From: Celeribacter ethanolicus
GTDB taxonomy: Bacteria; Pseudomonadota; Alphaproteobacteria; Rhodobacterales; Rhodobacteraceae
Reading direction: 5' to 3'
DNA length: 64,000 nt
Assembly (NCBI RefSeq): GCF_001550095.1
Contig: NZ_LRUC01000041.1
Coordinates: 1-64,000, forward strand
Numbering within the stretch: the first letter of the stretch is position 1; the number at the start of each line of letters is the position of its first letter. Positions 25,748 through 35,824 of the stretch are shown one piece after another. The notes under the pieces are model-generated. The model saw only the letters and a program-made list of their open reading frames with translations. It searched no databases and was not told the DNA's origin. The position numbers and the translations under genes are program-made.

Positions 25748-27184
25748 TCACACTTCGCCCTCGAAACGGAACAGGGCGAGGCTGCGTTCGCGTTCGTTGA
25801 TCGCGAGTTTGCGGTTGATCGGCGCCTGCGCGCGTGAGGCGCAGTTCCGCCGTTCGCAAAGGTAGCAATTCAGCCCGATGTCCGTCGGTTCGGTGGTCCC
25901 GAGATTGAGCCCGTCGGCGTAGACCAGACGCGCGGCATAGGAGAGGTCGCATCCCAGACCGATCGCGTGTTTCTGTGCCGGTGCATTATAGGTGCCGCCC
26001 ACGCGGGTCACGGTGCGGGCAATCGACAGGTAGCTTGCGCCCTCCGGCATGCGGATGATCTGGGTCTGGACCTGTTCGGGGGTCTCGAAGGCGCCATGGA
26101 TGTTCCAGAGCGGGCAGGTGCCGCCAAAGCGCGAAAACGGGAAACGGCCCGCGCTGAAGCGTTTGGAGATATTTCCCGCCCGGTCGATCCGCACGAAGAA
26201 GAACGGCACGCCGCGCGCGTCGGGCCGTTGCAGGGTGGACATCCGATGCGCCACCTGTTCGTAACTCGCACCAAAGCGGTGACCGATCAGCTCGATGTCG
26301 TAACGTTCCTGTTCGCAGGCGGCGAGAAAGCGTTTGTAAGGCATGAGCAGGGCGGCGGCGAAGTAATTTGCGAGGCTGACACGGGCGAGGCTCTGGCAGT
26401 CTTCGACAAAGCCCGCGTCCGCCATCACCGTATCCATCAGGCCTTCGTGTTCGAGGCGCGCGATCAGAACTCCCATCTGAAATCGTCGACTGCGTTGGGT
26501 GAGAAGCTCGGAGAGCATCAGCTCCTTGCGGTGCGGGTCGTAGCGCCTGAGCGCACCGCTCATGACGCTGGCCGGAAGGATGCGCACGCGGATGCCATGG
26601 TGTGTCAGCCGTTCGGTGAGGGCGACATGCGGTTCCTCGCGATGCAAGGCCATGTCGGTGGCCTGAGCTTCGGCGGCCTCGTCAATCGGGGCGATGTAGT
26701 TGCTGTTGGCGTAGAACCAGTCGCGCACCCGCTCCACCGGGCGCGCGATCTGGCCCAGCACTTCGACCTTGTTGCGATCCGTGAGCGGGTTCTCGTCGGT
26801 CTGGCTGCGCATCATGGCGTCGGTGTGCTTGCCTTGCAGACGCACCAGAGCTGCGGCGATCCGGGGCGAGGCTTGCAGCACGGCGTCGATCTCGCTTTTC
26901 GGCAGGCGCGGCAGTTCGAGCGCCGGGTCTTTCAACACCGCCTCGAAATCCGCCGTCAGTTGCGTGTCGATCTCCGGGGCCAGCTCTGAGATGTTCATGT
27001 CGTAGACCTGTGCGAGCTTCATCAGAAGTTTCGCAGAGGCCGGGCGCTGATCCGTCTCGATGAGGGTGATGTAGCTGGCGGAGACATCGAGCTGTGCTGC
27101 CATCTGCGCCTGTGTCAGCCCAAGCGATTTTCGCAGCACCTTGAGGCGGTTGCCGATGTTCAGTTTGACGCCTTTCTGGCTCAT
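25748..27184 (-). CDS. ScfR/RamB-type XRE regulator of glyoxylate-shunt genes
   Basis: A 478-residue paralogue of the 16152-17549 regulator: XRE HTH at about 11-65 (LTQAQMAAQLDVSASYITLI), a central DUF955-like region and a C-terminal cysteine cluster (LNCYLCERRNCASR). It is divergent from aceB-aceA. RTTACAAA-type motifs (27233-27272) lie in the shared 200-bp promoter region and differ from the TTYGCRAA motifs of its paralogue, so the two regulators probably have separate targets. The likely signal is acetyl-CoA or glyoxylate metabolism (inferred from RamB). Confidence 0.85.
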   Translation of the reverse strand: MSQKGVKLNIGNRLKVLRKSLGLTQAQMAAQLDVSASYITLIETDQRPASAKLLMKLAQVYDMNISELAPEIDTQLTADFEAVLKDPALELPRLPKSEIDAVLQASPRIAAALVRLQGKHTDAMMRSQTDENPLTDRNKVEVLGQIARPVERVRDWFYANSNYIAPIDEAAEAQATDMALHREEPHVALTERLTHHGIRVRILPASVMSGALRRYDPHRKELMLSELLTQRSRRFQMGVLIARLEHEGLMDTVMADAGFVEDCQSLARVSLANYFAAALLMPYKRFLAACEQERYDIELIGHRFGASYEQVAHRMSTLQRPDARGVPFFFVRIDRAGNISKRFSAGRFPFSRFGGTCPLWNIHGAFETPEQVQTQIIRMPEGASYLSIARTVTRVGGTYNAPAQKHAIGLGCDLSYAARLVYADGLNLGTTEPTDIGLNCYLCERRNCASRAQAPINRKLAINERERSLALFRFEGEV

Positions 27185-27232
27185 GCCTTGTTCCTCCCGT
27201 TTAGCTCAGTGTGCCGTTTCTGACGTGACAAC

Positions 27233-27272
27233 ATTACAAATCGGCCGTGAAAATGGTTACAAAAATTACAAT
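27233..27272. promoter_or_regulatory. Candidate operator repeats for aceB/regulator promoter
   Basis: ATTACAAA (27233), GTTACAAA (27256) and ATTACAAT (27265) are directly repeated in an AT-rich gap between divergent genes. The surrounding 27185-27385 holds no gene. Confidence 0.5.
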
Positions 27273-27385
27273 ATAACCATTTAATAACAAATAGATAGTG
27301 ATATTTTTTATGACATTACTAATCTAACTACAGGAATCGCATACCGATGCATACAAAACATTGAACCGACATGAGGGAGGTGCCC

Positions 27386-29002
27386 ATGGCTCTGGATCTG
27401 ACACACTCGAAGGCGCTTGTGCTGCGCGATGTCGCGGGGGCGGAACGCGTTTTGACGCCGGAGGCGCTGGAGTTTCTCATCGCGCTTAATGCCGCATTCG
27501 CGACACCGCTGCGCACGCTTTTGGCCGCCCGCGCCTCGCGCCAGCACGGCTATGACACCGGCCATCTGCCGGAATATTTGACCGAGACCCGAGACATTCG
27601 GCGCGGGGACTGGCAGGCGGCGGGCGTGCCGGAAGCGCTTCAGGATCGCCGCGTCGAGATCACCGGCTCCGTGGACCGCAAGATGATGATCAATGCGCTG
27701 AATTCCGGGGCCAAAGTCTTTATGGCGGATTTCGAAGACGCCTCCGCGCCGCGTTTCGACGTCATGATCGCCGGTCAGGTGAACCTGATGGATTATCGCG
27801 ACGGCACGTTGGCTTTCGACGATCCGAAAACCGGCAAATCCTACCGCATGGCGGAACAGATCGCGACGCTGATCGTGCGCCCGCGGGGCTTGCATCTGGA
27901 AGAGGCCAATGTGCTGATCGACGGCCAGCCGATGCCCGCCGCCTTGTTCGATTTCGGCCTGTCTTTCTTTCACAACGCTCATGAGTTGCATCGCAGCGGG
28001 CGGGGGCCGTTCTACTACCTGCCAAAGCTGGAAAACCATCGCGAGGCGCGGCTCTGGAATGCGATTTTTGTCTGGGCGCAGGATCGGATCGGTCTGTCGC
28101 AGGGCACGATCAAGGCGACCGTGCTGATCGAAACCCTGCGTGCGGCTTTCGAGATGGATGAGATCATCTGGGAACTGCGCGACCATATCGCCGGGCTGAA
28201 TTGCGGGCGCTGGGATTATATTTTCAGCTATATCAAGACGCTCCGGGCGCATGCCGAGTACACGCTGCCGGATCGGGCGCAGGTGACGATGGACAAGGCA
28301 TTTTTGGCGACCTACGCCGCACGGCTCGTCAAGGTCTGTCACCGGCGCGGCATTCACGCCATGGGTGGTATGGCGGCGCAAATCCCGGTGAAAGGCGACG
28401 CGGCGGTCAATGAGGTGGCGTTCGAGAAAGTCCGGGCCGACAAGCTGCGCGAGGTGCAACTGGGCCATGACGGCACTTGGGTGGCGCACCCCGATCTGGT
28501 GCCCGTCGCGATGGAGGTCTTTGACCGCCATATGCCCGAGGCCAATCAGATCAAACGCCCACGGCAATATTACCGCATTGAAGAGCACAAGCTTCTGGAA
28601 CCGCATCGGGGCAGGGTCACCGAGGCCGGGGTGCGGATGAACATCTCCGTCGCGCTCGAATACCTGTCGCACTGGCTGTCGGGCAGGGGCGCTGTGCCGA
28701 TCCACAACCTGATGGAAGATGCGGCCACCGCCGAGATCAGCCGTGCCCAGCTTTGGCAATGGATACGTCACGGGGTGGAGGTTGGGCTGGTCGGAAGCGG
28801 TACGCGCAAGATGGACGCCGAGTGGTTCGGCAAGCTGTTGCAGGCGGAGGTGTCGGACATTCTCGACCGGATTGGCCCGGCTGGATTCCACCGCGGGCAT
28901 TACGCCTCAGCGCTGCGCCTCTTGCACGAAGCGGTGACGGCGCGCGAGATGCCCGATTTCATCACCATCCCGGCCTATGACGTGTTGAACGCCTTCAACT
29001 GA
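27386..29002 (+). CDS. aceB: Malate synthase A
   Basis: A 538-residue malate synthase of the A type, condensing glyoxylate with acetyl-CoA. Conserved blocks include MADFEDASAPRFDVMIAGQV, a catalytic region LRDHIAGLNCGRWDYIFSYI, and MGGMAAQIPVKGD. The C-terminal HGVEVGLVGSGTRKMDAEWF region is typical. GGGAGG lies 6 bp before the ATG at 27386. aceA follows 92 bp downstream. A very long open frame on the opposite strand is a codon-bias shadow. Confidence 0.95.
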   Translation: MALDLTHSKALVLRDVAGAERVLTPEALEFLIALNAAFATPLRTLLAARASRQHGYDTGHLPEYLTETRDIRRGDWQAAGVPEALQDRRVEITGSVDRKMMINALNSGAKVFMADFEDASAPRFDVMIAGQVNLMDYRDGTLAFDDPKTGKSYRMAEQIATLIVRPRGLHLEEANVLIDGQPMPAALFDFGLSFFHNAHELHRSGRGPFYYLPKLENHREARLWNAIFVWAQDRIGLSQGTIKATVLIETLRAAFEMDEIIWELRDHIAGLNCGRWDYIFSYIKTLRAHAEYTLPDRAQVTMDKAFLATYAARLVKVCHRRGIHAMGGMAAQIPVKGDAAVNEVAFEKVRADKLREVQLGHDGTWVAHPDLVPVAMEVFDRHMPEANQIKRPRQYYRIEEHKLLEPHRGRVTEAGVRMNISVALEYLSHWLSGRGAVPIHNLMEDAATAEISRAQLWQWIRHGVEVGLVGSGTRKMDAEWFGKLLQAEVSDILDRIGPAGFHRGHYASALRLLHEAVTAREMPDFITIPAYDVLNAFN

Positions 29003-29094
29003 TGGACCCGATCACACAGCTTTCCCCCTTTGGCGGGCCGCTCCCCAAGCGCTTGCCCGCCTGTCTGCTCAAACTGCCACAGAGAGGATATATC

Positions 29095-30705
29095 ATGGCA
29101 CAGCACAAAACCTATGCCGAGCTGCGCAAGGATCTTGAAGCCCGCTACCCGAATGGCCAGACCCCGGGCGGCGTCACCGTGGACGACATCATCCAGCTCA
29201 GGATCCAGAACACCTATGACACCCATCTCGACATCGCGCGCGGCATGGCGACTGTCATGCGTGCCGATATGGCCGCCTATGATGCGGATGCGACGAAGTT
29301 CACCCAGTCGCTTGGCTGCTGGTCCGGGTTTCATGCCCAACAGATGATCAAATCCGTAAAGCGTCTGAACGGCACCACGAAGCGCACCTATGTCTATCTC
29401 TCCGGCTGGATGGTCGCCGGTCTGCGCAATGCATGGGGCCACCTGCCGGATCAGTCCATGCATGAGAAAACCGCGGTGGCCGACCTCATTCGCGAGATTT
29501 ACACTTCTCTGCGTCAGGCCGACGAGGTGGCTTTGAACGATCTGTTCAAGGAGTTGAAGCTGGCGGCGTCTGAGGACGCGCGCAAAGCGGTGATCGCAAA
29601 GATCGACAGGTTCGAGAGCCATGTCGTGCCGATCATCGCGGACATTGACGCTGGCTTCGGCAACGAACACGCGACCTACCTTCTGGCAAAAGAGCTGATC
29701 AAGGCCGGGGCTTGCTGTCTTCAGATCGAAAACCAGGTGTCGGACGCAAAGCAATGCGGCCATCAGGACGGCAAAGTGACCGTACCGCGCGAGGATTTCA
29801 TCGAGAAACTGCGCGCCTGCCGGTTGGCCTTTGAGGAGCTGGGCGTTGATGATGGTGTCATCGTGGCGCGCACCGACAGTCTCGGGGCCGGTCTGACGCA
29901 GAAAGTGCCGGTCTCTGCAGCGCCGGGCGATCTGGCGTCCGACTATATCAAATGGCTCGACACAGAACAGATCACCGAAGAGAACCCGATCGCCGAGGGC
30001 GAGCTGGCGCTCTATCAGGGCGGCGAGTTCGTGCGTCCGCGCCGTCTGCCGAACGGGCTTTTCCCGTTCAAGCTGAACACCGGGCGCGCCCGCGTGGTCG
30101 AGGATTGCATTGCGTCGCTGTCGCATGGCGGGGCCGATCTTCTGTGGATCGAAACCGACACGCCGAACGTGGATGAGATCGCCGGTATGGTGAATGAAAT
30201 CCGTGAGAAAGTGCCGAATGCGAAACTGACCTACAACAACTCGCCCTCGTTCAACTGGACGCTTAATCTGCGCAAACAGGTCCGCGATCAGTGGATTGAG
30301 GAGGGCAAGATCAAGGAGGACGATTACCCGGCGGGCAACGAGCTGATGAAGGCCGATTTCGACGAAACCGAGCTTGGGCTTGAGGCAGACAACCGCTTGC
30401 GCAATTTCCAGACCGATATTTCGACGAAAGCGGGCGTGTTCCACAACCTGATCACACTGCCGACCTTCCACCTCACGGCGAAGGCGATGGACGAACTGAG
30501 CCAGGGCTATTTCGGCGAGGACAAGATGCTGGCCTATGTCTCCACCGTGCAGCGTCAGGAAATCCGTCGCGGCATCTCTGCTGTTAAGCACCAACATGAG
30601 GTCGGCTCGGACCTTGGCGATACGTTCAAGGAAATGGTCGGGGGCGAGCGGGCGCTGAAAGCGGGCGGCGCGGCCAACACCATGAACCAATTCGCGGCAG
30701 AATAA
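29095..30705 (+). CDS. aceA: Isocitrate lyase
   Basis: A 536-residue isocitrate lyase of the longer form. The active-site loop reads KQCGHQDGK (about 218-226) rather than the commoner KKCGH, with IADIDAGFGN (metal site, about 180-189) and VARTDS. It splits isocitrate to glyoxylate and succinate, forming the glyoxylate shunt with AceB. ATG at 29095 with AGAGGA upstream. GGTGC hairpins (about 30722-30765) and a strong terminator at 30837 follow. Confidence 0.95.
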   Translation: MAQHKTYAELRKDLEARYPNGQTPGGVTVDDIIQLRIQNTYDTHLDIARGMATVMRADMAAYDADATKFTQSLGCWSGFHAQQMIKSVKRLNGTTKRTYVYLSGWMVAGLRNAWGHLPDQSMHEKTAVADLIREIYTSLRQADEVALNDLFKELKLAASEDARKAVIAKIDRFESHVVPIIADIDAGFGNEHATYLLAKELIKAGACCLQIENQVSDAKQCGHQDGKVTVPREDFIEKLRACRLAFEELGVDDGVIVARTDSLGAGLTQKVPVSAAPGDLASDYIKWLDTEQITEENPIAEGELALYQGGEFVRPRRLPNGLFPFKLNTGRARVVEDCIASLSHGGADLLWIETDTPNVDEIAGMVNEIREKVPNAKLTYNNSPSFNWTLNLRKQVRDQWIEEGKIKEDDYPAGNELMKADFDETELGLEADNRLRNFQTDISTKAGVFHNLITLPTFHLTAKAMDELSQGYFGEDKMLAYVSTVQRQEIRRGISAVKHQHEVGSDLGDTFKEMVGGERALKAGGAANTMNQFAAE

Positions 30706-30836
30706 GGCCACGAATGCGCATCTTCGGTGCAGTTTAGACTGCGCACCTTTGGTGCGACGAACCCATTGGCGGCGGAATAGGCTGCAAAGATACGGCCGCC
30801 GGGTTGATTGAGGGGTCTTTCCTCCCGGCATCCTCC

Positions 30837-30870
30837 GCGCCGCTCCGGGTTTCCGGGGCGGCGCATTTTC
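30837..30870 (+). terminator. Rho-independent terminator after aceA
   Basis: GCGCCGCTCCGG (30837-30848) and CCGGGGCGGCGC (30853-30864) make a 12-bp stem with one G-T pair and a GTTT loop, followed by ATTTTC. It separates aceA from the convergent hisI gene. Confidence 0.7.
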
Positions 30871-30933
30871 AGTCCCCAGAAGATCAGTCCCGGGACGAGG
30901 GTAGAACCATGATCAGACCGGGTTGCGGCGATG

Positions 30934-31407
30934 TCAAAGCTGTGTCGGGTTCGGCGCTTCCCCGTAGGCGGCCACCGGATCAAATGTCTTGTGATCTTCA
31001 ACGAAGACCAAGGGGACTCCAGCCTGCGCACCATGGGGCACCGCCCGGTAGAAACACGACCGATAGCCCACGTGGCAGGATGCGCCCGACCCGGTGACGT
31101 CAACGCTTAGCCAAAGCGCATCCTGATCATCATCAATGCGCGCCTCCACAACCTTTTGCACCAGCCCGGAGGTTGCGCCCTTGTGCCAAAGAACCTGTCG
31201 CGCGCGACTAAAGTAATGCGCCTCGCCGGTCTCAATCGTCAGGCGAAAGGCCTCCTCCGTCATCCAGCCCAGCATCAGAACGTCTCCGGTCGCCGCATCC
31301 GTGGTGATGCAGGGCATCAAGCCGTCATCCCCAAACTTCGGGGCAAGTTCGGTGCTCTCTTCGACCTGTTCGATTGTTTTGCGTGGGGCGAAGTCCAGTT
31401 GCGTCAT
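30934..31407 (-). CDS. hisI: Phosphoribosyl-AMP cyclohydrolase paralogue with altered zinc site
   Basis: A 157-residue HisI, which opens the ring of phosphoribosyl-AMP in histidine synthesis. The zinc site of HisI normally uses three Cys: one in a DCDxD motif and two in CHxGxRSCF. Here the latter two are present (ASCHVGYRSCFYR) but the first reads IDDDQD, Cys replaced by Asp. The gene is divergent from a COG0523 GTPase with a Zur-type palindrome between them, the context known for zinc-starvation hisI paralogues. The ATG at 31407 is preferred to a TTG at 31410. Confidence 0.9.
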   Translation of the reverse strand: MTQLDFAPRKTIEQVEESTELAPKFGDDGLMPCITTDAATGDVLMLGWMTEEAFRLTIETGEAHYFSRARQVLWHKGATSGLVQKVVEARIDDDQDALWLSVDVTGSGASCHVGYRSCFYRAVPHGAQAGVPLVFVEDHKTFDPVAAYGEAPNPTQL

Positions 31408-31439
31408 CAAGGTCTCTTTTCATCTGTTGCGAATGGCAA

Positions 31440-31454
31440 TGTTATAATGTAACA
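31440..31454. promoter_or_regulatory. Zur box between hisI and COG0523 gene
   Basis: TGTTATAATGTAACA matches the Zur palindrome TGTTATAnTATAACA at 13 of 14 defined positions. It is 33 bp before hisI and 42 bp before the GTPase gene, so Zur would repress both when zinc is plentiful. Confidence 0.8.
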
Positions 31455-31495
31455 ACGCATGACCAAATCCAGACGCATTGTAAAGGGCACGCACT

Positions 31496-32644
31496 ATGGC
31501 ATTGGAGGACACCCGCCTTCCGGTCACTTTGCTGACCGGTTTCCTTGGCGCCGGGAAGACAACTCTGTTGACACACCTGATCCGCGATCCGCAGGCGGGG
31601 CGGGTTGCGGTCATTATGAATGAATTCGGCGATGTGGCACTGGATCACGACCTGATCGAGGAGGCGACAGAAGAGACCGTGCTGTTGCCCTCCGGCTGCC
31701 TGTGCTGCGCGATCCTCGGCGATCTGGCCACAACGCTCGGGACGCTAGGTGCGAAGCGCTCGGCGGGTGATTTACACTTCGACAGGGTCGTCATCGAAAC
31801 CAGCGGCATCGCTGATCCGGGGCCAATAATCCACACGCTGGCCGCGGATCGGCAGATCGCCCAGACCTTCCGGCTGGATGGCGTCGTGACGCTGGCAGAT
31901 GCCGCGACGGGCATGAAGACGCTCGATCAACAGGCGGAGGCGGTGCAGCAGGTGGCGATGGCCGATGTGCTGATCCTGTCGAAAACCGATCTGGTCGACG
32001 ATTTTGACCTGATCCGGTTCGAGAAGCGCCTGGCGGGGATCAACACCACCGCCCGGCGCATCCGCTCAAGCCACGCGCAGGTGCCGCTCGGCGCGCTTTT
32101 CGGACTGTCCGCGATGCGCATGGGCGTGTCGCATGCCGAGATTGACACTTGGCTTGGGAAAATGCCGGACGCGACCCAACCGGACCCTCTGGCCGGTCTG
32201 TCTGGTCTGAAAGCCACGCTTTCAGCTCCTCTGGCATTCAACGCTATGCCGTCGGTGGCGCAGGGCCGTCACGATCACCGGATCACATCCGCCTCGATTG
32301 AGGTGGCAGAGCCCATTCCCGCCACGGTCTTCGACTTTTGGCTGAACACGTTGATTGCGCTCCGTGGGCCGAACATCCTGCGCATCAAGGGCATTCTGCA
32401 CGTCAAGGGCGCGGCCTATCCCTTTGTGATCCACGGGGTTCAACATATTTTCGATGCTCCTGTGCCGCTGAAAAACTGGTCCAGTCCCGACACCACAAGC
32501 CGTGTGGTCGTCATCGCGCGCGACATGGAGGAAGCCGACCTCAAAGCCAGCCTCAACATGCTTCTGTCGCGGCCGCCAAAGAGCGCGCCGGTGCATGATC
32601 TGGCCAGTGGCATGATGGTCGAAACCCTTGAGATGCCATTTTGA
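31496..32644 (+). CDS. COG0523 zinc-responsive GTPase metallochaperone (ZigA/ZagA type)
   Basis: A 382-residue CobW/HypB-like GTPase: Walker A GFLGAGKTT (about 15-23), NEFGDV, the metal motif GCLCC (CxCC, about 63-67), ETSG(I)ADP, base-recognition SKTD, then a C-terminal CobW_C domain (about 270-375) with LRIKGILHVKG. It transfers zinc to client proteins during zinc shortage. It follows the Zur box and precedes thrS by 57 bp. The neighbours hisI, thrS and DUF1826 are the typical company of the zinc-linked COG0523 subgroup. Confidence 0.9.
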   Translation: MALEDTRLPVTLLTGFLGAGKTTLLTHLIRDPQAGRVAVIMNEFGDVALDHDLIEEATEETVLLPSGCLCCAILGDLATTLGTLGAKRSAGDLHFDRVVIETSGIADPGPIIHTLAADRQIAQTFRLDGVVTLADAATGMKTLDQQAEAVQQVAMADVLILSKTDLVDDFDLIRFEKRLAGINTTARRIRSSHAQVPLGALFGLSAMRMGVSHAEIDTWLGKMPDATQPDPLAGLSGLKATLSAPLAFNAMPSVAQGRHDHRITSASIEVAEPIPATVFDFWLNTLIALRGPNILRIKGILHVKGAAYPFVIHGVQHIFDAPVPLKNWSSPDTTSRVVVIARDMEEADLKASLNMLLSRPPKSAPVHDLASGMMVETLEMPF

Positions 32645-32701
32645 TCCGATGCGAGACTGTTGTTCCTCCTCACATCTCCGCACCAAAGAAAGACCCCCGC
32701 A

Positions 32702-34648
32702 ATGTTCCATATTCACTTGCCCGATGGTGCCATTCGCGCGCTTAAACCCGCCAGCACCGCCGCCGATCTCGCCGCCTCCATCAGCCCCAGCCTTGCCAAG
32801 CGCACGGTGGCGGCGCGCGTCGATGGGAAACTCACCGATCTCTCCGCGCCTCTGCCGGATGGGGCGGCGGTGGAGCTTGTCACGCGCGATGATCCGGCGG
32901 CGCTTGAGTTGATCCGGCATGACCTTGCCCATGTCCTGGCCGAAGCCGTACAGGCGCTCTGGCCCGGCACGAAAACCGCCATCGGCCCGGCGATTGAGCA
33001 TGGGTTTTATTATGACTTCGAGCGCGACACGCCCTTCACCACGGAGGACCTGCCCGCGATTGAGACGAAGATGCGCGAGATCATCGCGGCGAAAATGCCT
33101 TTCACCTGTGAGGAGTGGACCCGCGACGCGGCGCGCGCGCATTTCGAGGCGGCAGGGGAACCCTATAAACTGGCGCTTCTGGAGGCGATCCCCGAAGGGG
33201 AGCCGATCAAAATCTACCGTCAAGGCGCGTGGCTCGATCTGTGTCGTGGCCCGCATATGCGCCACACCGGCGATGCGGGCAGCGCCTTTAAATTGACCCG
33301 CGTAGCGGGCGCCTATTGGCGTGGCAACAGCAACAACCAGATGCTCAGCCGTATTTACGGCGTGGCCTTTGCCGATAAGGCGGCACTTGAGGCGCATCTC
33401 ACTATGATGGCCGAGGCCGAAAAACGCGACCACCGCAGGCTGGGGCGCGAGATGAACCTCTTTCACTTCGAAGAGGTCGCGCCCGGCTCGGTCTTTTGGC
33501 ATGCGAAGGGCTGGCGGTTGTTTCAGACATTGATCGGCTACATGCGGGACCGGCAGGAGGCGGCGGGCTATATCGAGGTGAATTCCCCCGACATTATGGA
33601 CCGCGCCCTTTGGGAAACCTCCGGCCATTGGCAGAACTATCGCCAGAACATGTTCCTCGCCAAAACCGAAGATGACCGCGACTATGCACTCAAACCGATG
33701 AATTGCCCCGGTCATATGCTGATCTACGGGCAAGGCGTGAAAAGCTATCGCGATCTGCCGCTAAAGCTGGCCGAATTTGGCAAGGTCCACCGCTATGAAC
33801 CCTCGGGCGCTCTGCATGGGCTATTGCGTGTGCGCAGCTTTACCCAAGATGACGCGCATATCTACTGCACGCCCGAACAGCTCACAGAAGAATGTTTGAA
33901 GGTCAACGATCTGGTGCTGTCGATCTACCGCGACTTCGGGTTCGAGGATGTGCGGATCAAGCTTTCCACCCGGCCCGAAAACCGCATCGGCAGTGACGAA
34001 AGCTGGGATCGCTCCGAAGCGGCCTTGCGCGCCGCGCTGGATCAGGCGGGGCATCCCTATACGATTTTCGAGGGCGAAGGCGCGTTTTACGGACCGAAGC
34101 TGGAATATGTCCTGCGCGATGCCATTGGGCGTGACTGGCAATGCGGCACGTTGCAGGTGGATTTCAACCTGCCGGAACGGTTCGGGACGACCTATGTCGC
34201 GCCTACGGGGGACAAAATGGTGCCGGTCATGCTGCACCGTGCTTTGTTTGGTTCGCTCGAACGGTTTACAGGCATTCTGATCGAGCATTATGCAGGTCAC
34301 CTGCCGCTCTGGCTTGCCCCGGTCCAGGTTGTGGTTGCCACGGTGACGGGGGCGGCGGACGACTGGGCTACGGAGGTTGCAGGGGCCCTGAAAGCCGCAG
34401 GGCTCCGTGTCGAGACCGACCTGCGCAACGAGAAGATCGGGTACAAGGTGCGCGAACACGCGTTGCAAAAAATCCCGGTTCAGATCGCCCTTGGTGCCCG
34501 CGAAGCCGAAGAGCGCAGCATCTCGATCCGCCGTCACGGCACGGACAAGACGCAGTCTTTGCCACTGGAGGAGGCGCTTCAGCTGCTGGTCGCGGAGGCA
34601 CGGGTGCCGGGGGTGACGGGCCACAGTCTTTGCGTGGGGAAACCATGA
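32702..34648 (+). CDS. thrS: Threonyl-tRNA synthetase (zinc-island paralogue)
   Basis: A 648-residue, full-length class II synthetase: TGS domain (about 1-60), editing domain with [11 protein letters not shown] and LCRGPHM (HxxxH and CxxxH, about 70-190), catalytic core with motif 2 VHRYEPSG, and an anticodon-binding C-terminal domain. The catalytic zinc ligands Cys (MNCPGHM), His (DDAHIY) and His (MLHRALFG) are all kept, so it is not a zinc-free version. Placement behind a COG0523 gene on a plasmid suggests a second, zinc-starvation copy. The stop overlaps the thiolase start. Confidence 0.93.
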   Translation: MFHIHLPDGAIRALKPASTAADLAASISPSLAKRTVAARVDGKLTDLSAPLPDGAAVELVTRDDPAALELIRHDLAHVLAEAVQALWPGTKTAIGPAIEHGFYYDFERDTPFTTEDLPAIETKMREIIAAKMPFTCEEWTRDAARAHFEAAGEPYKLALLEAIPEGEPIKIYRQGAWLDLCRGPHMRHTGDAGSAFKLTRVAGAYWRGNSNNQMLSRIYGVAFADKAALEAHLTMMAEAEKRDHRRLGREMNLFHFEEVAPGSVFWHAKGWRLFQTLIGYMRDRQEAAGYIEVNSPDIMDRALWETSGHWQNYRQNMFLAKTEDDRDYALKPMNCPGHMLIYGQGVKSYRDLPLKLAEFGKVHRYEPSGALHGLLRVRSFTQDDAHIYCTPEQLTEECLKVNDLVLSIYRDFGFEDVRIKLSTRPENRIGSDESWDRSEAALRAALDQAGHPYTIFEGEGAFYGPKLEYVLRDAIGRDWQCGTLQVDFNLPERFGTTYVAPTGDKMVPVMLHRALFGSLERFTGILIEHYAGHLPLWLAPVQVVVATVTGAADDWATEVAGALKAAGLRVETDLRNEKIGYKVREHALQKIPVQIALGAREAEERSISIRRHGTDKTQSLPLEEALQLLVAEARVPGVTGHSLCVGKP

Positions 34649-35823
34649 AAAACAAAGCTTTTATCGTCGGGGCCTATGAGCATCCGACACGGGATGCGAC
34701 CGACATTCCATTGGCGCAACTGCATGCTGAAGTGGCGGCGGGGGCGCTGGCGGATGCCGGGTTGAGCCTTGCGGATGTGGACGGGTACTTCTGTGCCGGT
34801 GATGTGGCGGGCTGGGACGCGCCCGGATGCGGGCCGTTTTCGATGGTCGAATATCTGGGACTGAACCTGCGCCATCTCGACACCACGGAAAGCTGGGGGT
34901 CGGCCTATATCAACCACGTCGCCCATGCCGTGCAGGCCATCGAGACGGGCAAATGCCGCGTGGCGCTGATCACGCAGGCCGGTCGCCCGCGCGCCGAGCG
35001 CAAATCCCCCGCGCAGATGCACAGCGAACAGACGCAAAGCGCGCATGAGGCCCAGTTTGAACTGCCCTATGGCCCGGTGGTCACCAATATGTACGGTATG
35101 GTGGCCGCCCGGCATATGTACGAACACGGTACCACGCCGGAGCAACTGGCTTGGATCAAGGTCGCCGCTTCGCATCACGCGCAGTACAATCCCAACGCCG
35201 TTCTGCCCAAGGTGGTGACGGTCGAAGACGTGCTAAATTCCCCCATCGTGGCGACGCCGCTGCACCGTTTGGATTGCTGTGTGATCAGCGATGGTGGCGG
35301 GGCGCTGGTTGTCGTGCACCCGGACGTGGCACGCGACTTGGATCGGCCCAAAATCACCCCCATCGGCGCGGGGTTCACCGTCAAGCATCTCAATGGCGGC
35401 TATTTCGACATTCTGGCCTCGGGCGGTGTGAAATCCGGCGCGGAAGCCTTTGCGCAAGCGGGTATCAAACCGCAGGACATCCAATATGCCTTGATCTACG
35501 ACAGCTTTACGATCACGGTTCTGGTGCAGCTTGAAAACCTCGGGTTCTGCGCGCCGGGGCAGGGTGGGCGTTTCGTGGCGGAGGGAAATCTCATCTCTGG
35601 CGTGGGACGTCTGCCGGTCAACACCGATGGGGGCGGGCTGTGCAGCAATCATCCCGGCAATCGCGGCGGCATGACCAAGCTGGTCGAAGCCGTGCGCCAG
35701 TTGCGTGGTGAAGCCCATCCCGCTGTTCAGGTGCCCGATTGTCATTTGGCACTGGCCCATGGCACGGGCGGGCAACTTGGATCACGACACGGCAGTGCCA
35801 CGCTTGTTCTGGAGAGGGTTTGA
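34645..35823 (+). CDS. Thiolase-family protein (SCP2-thiolase/lipid-transfer type)
   Basis: A 392-residue thiolase-fold protein starting [20 protein letters not shown]. It has the nonspecific lipid-transfer/SCP-x-type sequence with [24 protein letters not shown] and the C-terminal [14 protein letters not shown]. These enzymes cleave or condense acyl-CoAs and usually act with a DUF35 OB-fold partner, which is the next gene. The ATG overlaps the thrS stop by 4 bp, so expression is coupled to the zinc operon. The substrate is unknown. Confidence 0.85.
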   Translation: MKNKAFIVGAYEHPTRDATDIPLAQLHAEVAAGALADAGLSLADVDGYFCAGDVAGWDAPGCGPFSMVEYLGLNLRHLDTTESWGSAYINHVAHAVQAIETGKCRVALITQAGRPRAERKSPAQMHSEQTQSAHEAQFELPYGPVVTNMYGMVAARHMYEHGTTPEQLAWIKVAASHHAQYNPNAVLPKVVTVEDVLNSPIVATPLHRLDCCVISDGGGALVVVHPDVARDLDRPKITPIGAGFTVKHLNGGYFDILASGGVKSGAEAFAQAGIKPQDIQYALIYDSFTITVLVQLENLGFCAPGQGGRFVAEGNLISGVGRLPVNTDGGGLCSNHPGNRGGMTKLVEAVRQLRGEAHPAVQVPDCHLALAHGTGGQLGSRHGSATLVLERV

Positions 35824-35824
35824 G

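Noticed and set aside
27308-28900. 530-codon open frame antisense to aceB
   Set aside because: It mirrors aceB in a high-GC third-position frame, is rich in Arg/His/Pro with no domain, and aceB is unmistakable.
28975-30831. 618-codon open frame antisense to aceA
   Set aside because: Codon-bias shadow of isocitrate lyase; no protein family features.
31496-32644. CobW (cobalamin synthesis) function for the COG0523 GTPase
   Set aside because: No cobalamin genes nearby; a Zur box, hisI, thrS and DUF1826 point to zinc.
34141-35823. ThrS-thiolase fusion protein
   Set aside because: The upstream part is thrS read in the wrong frame; the thiolase begins at 34645 with its own ATG.
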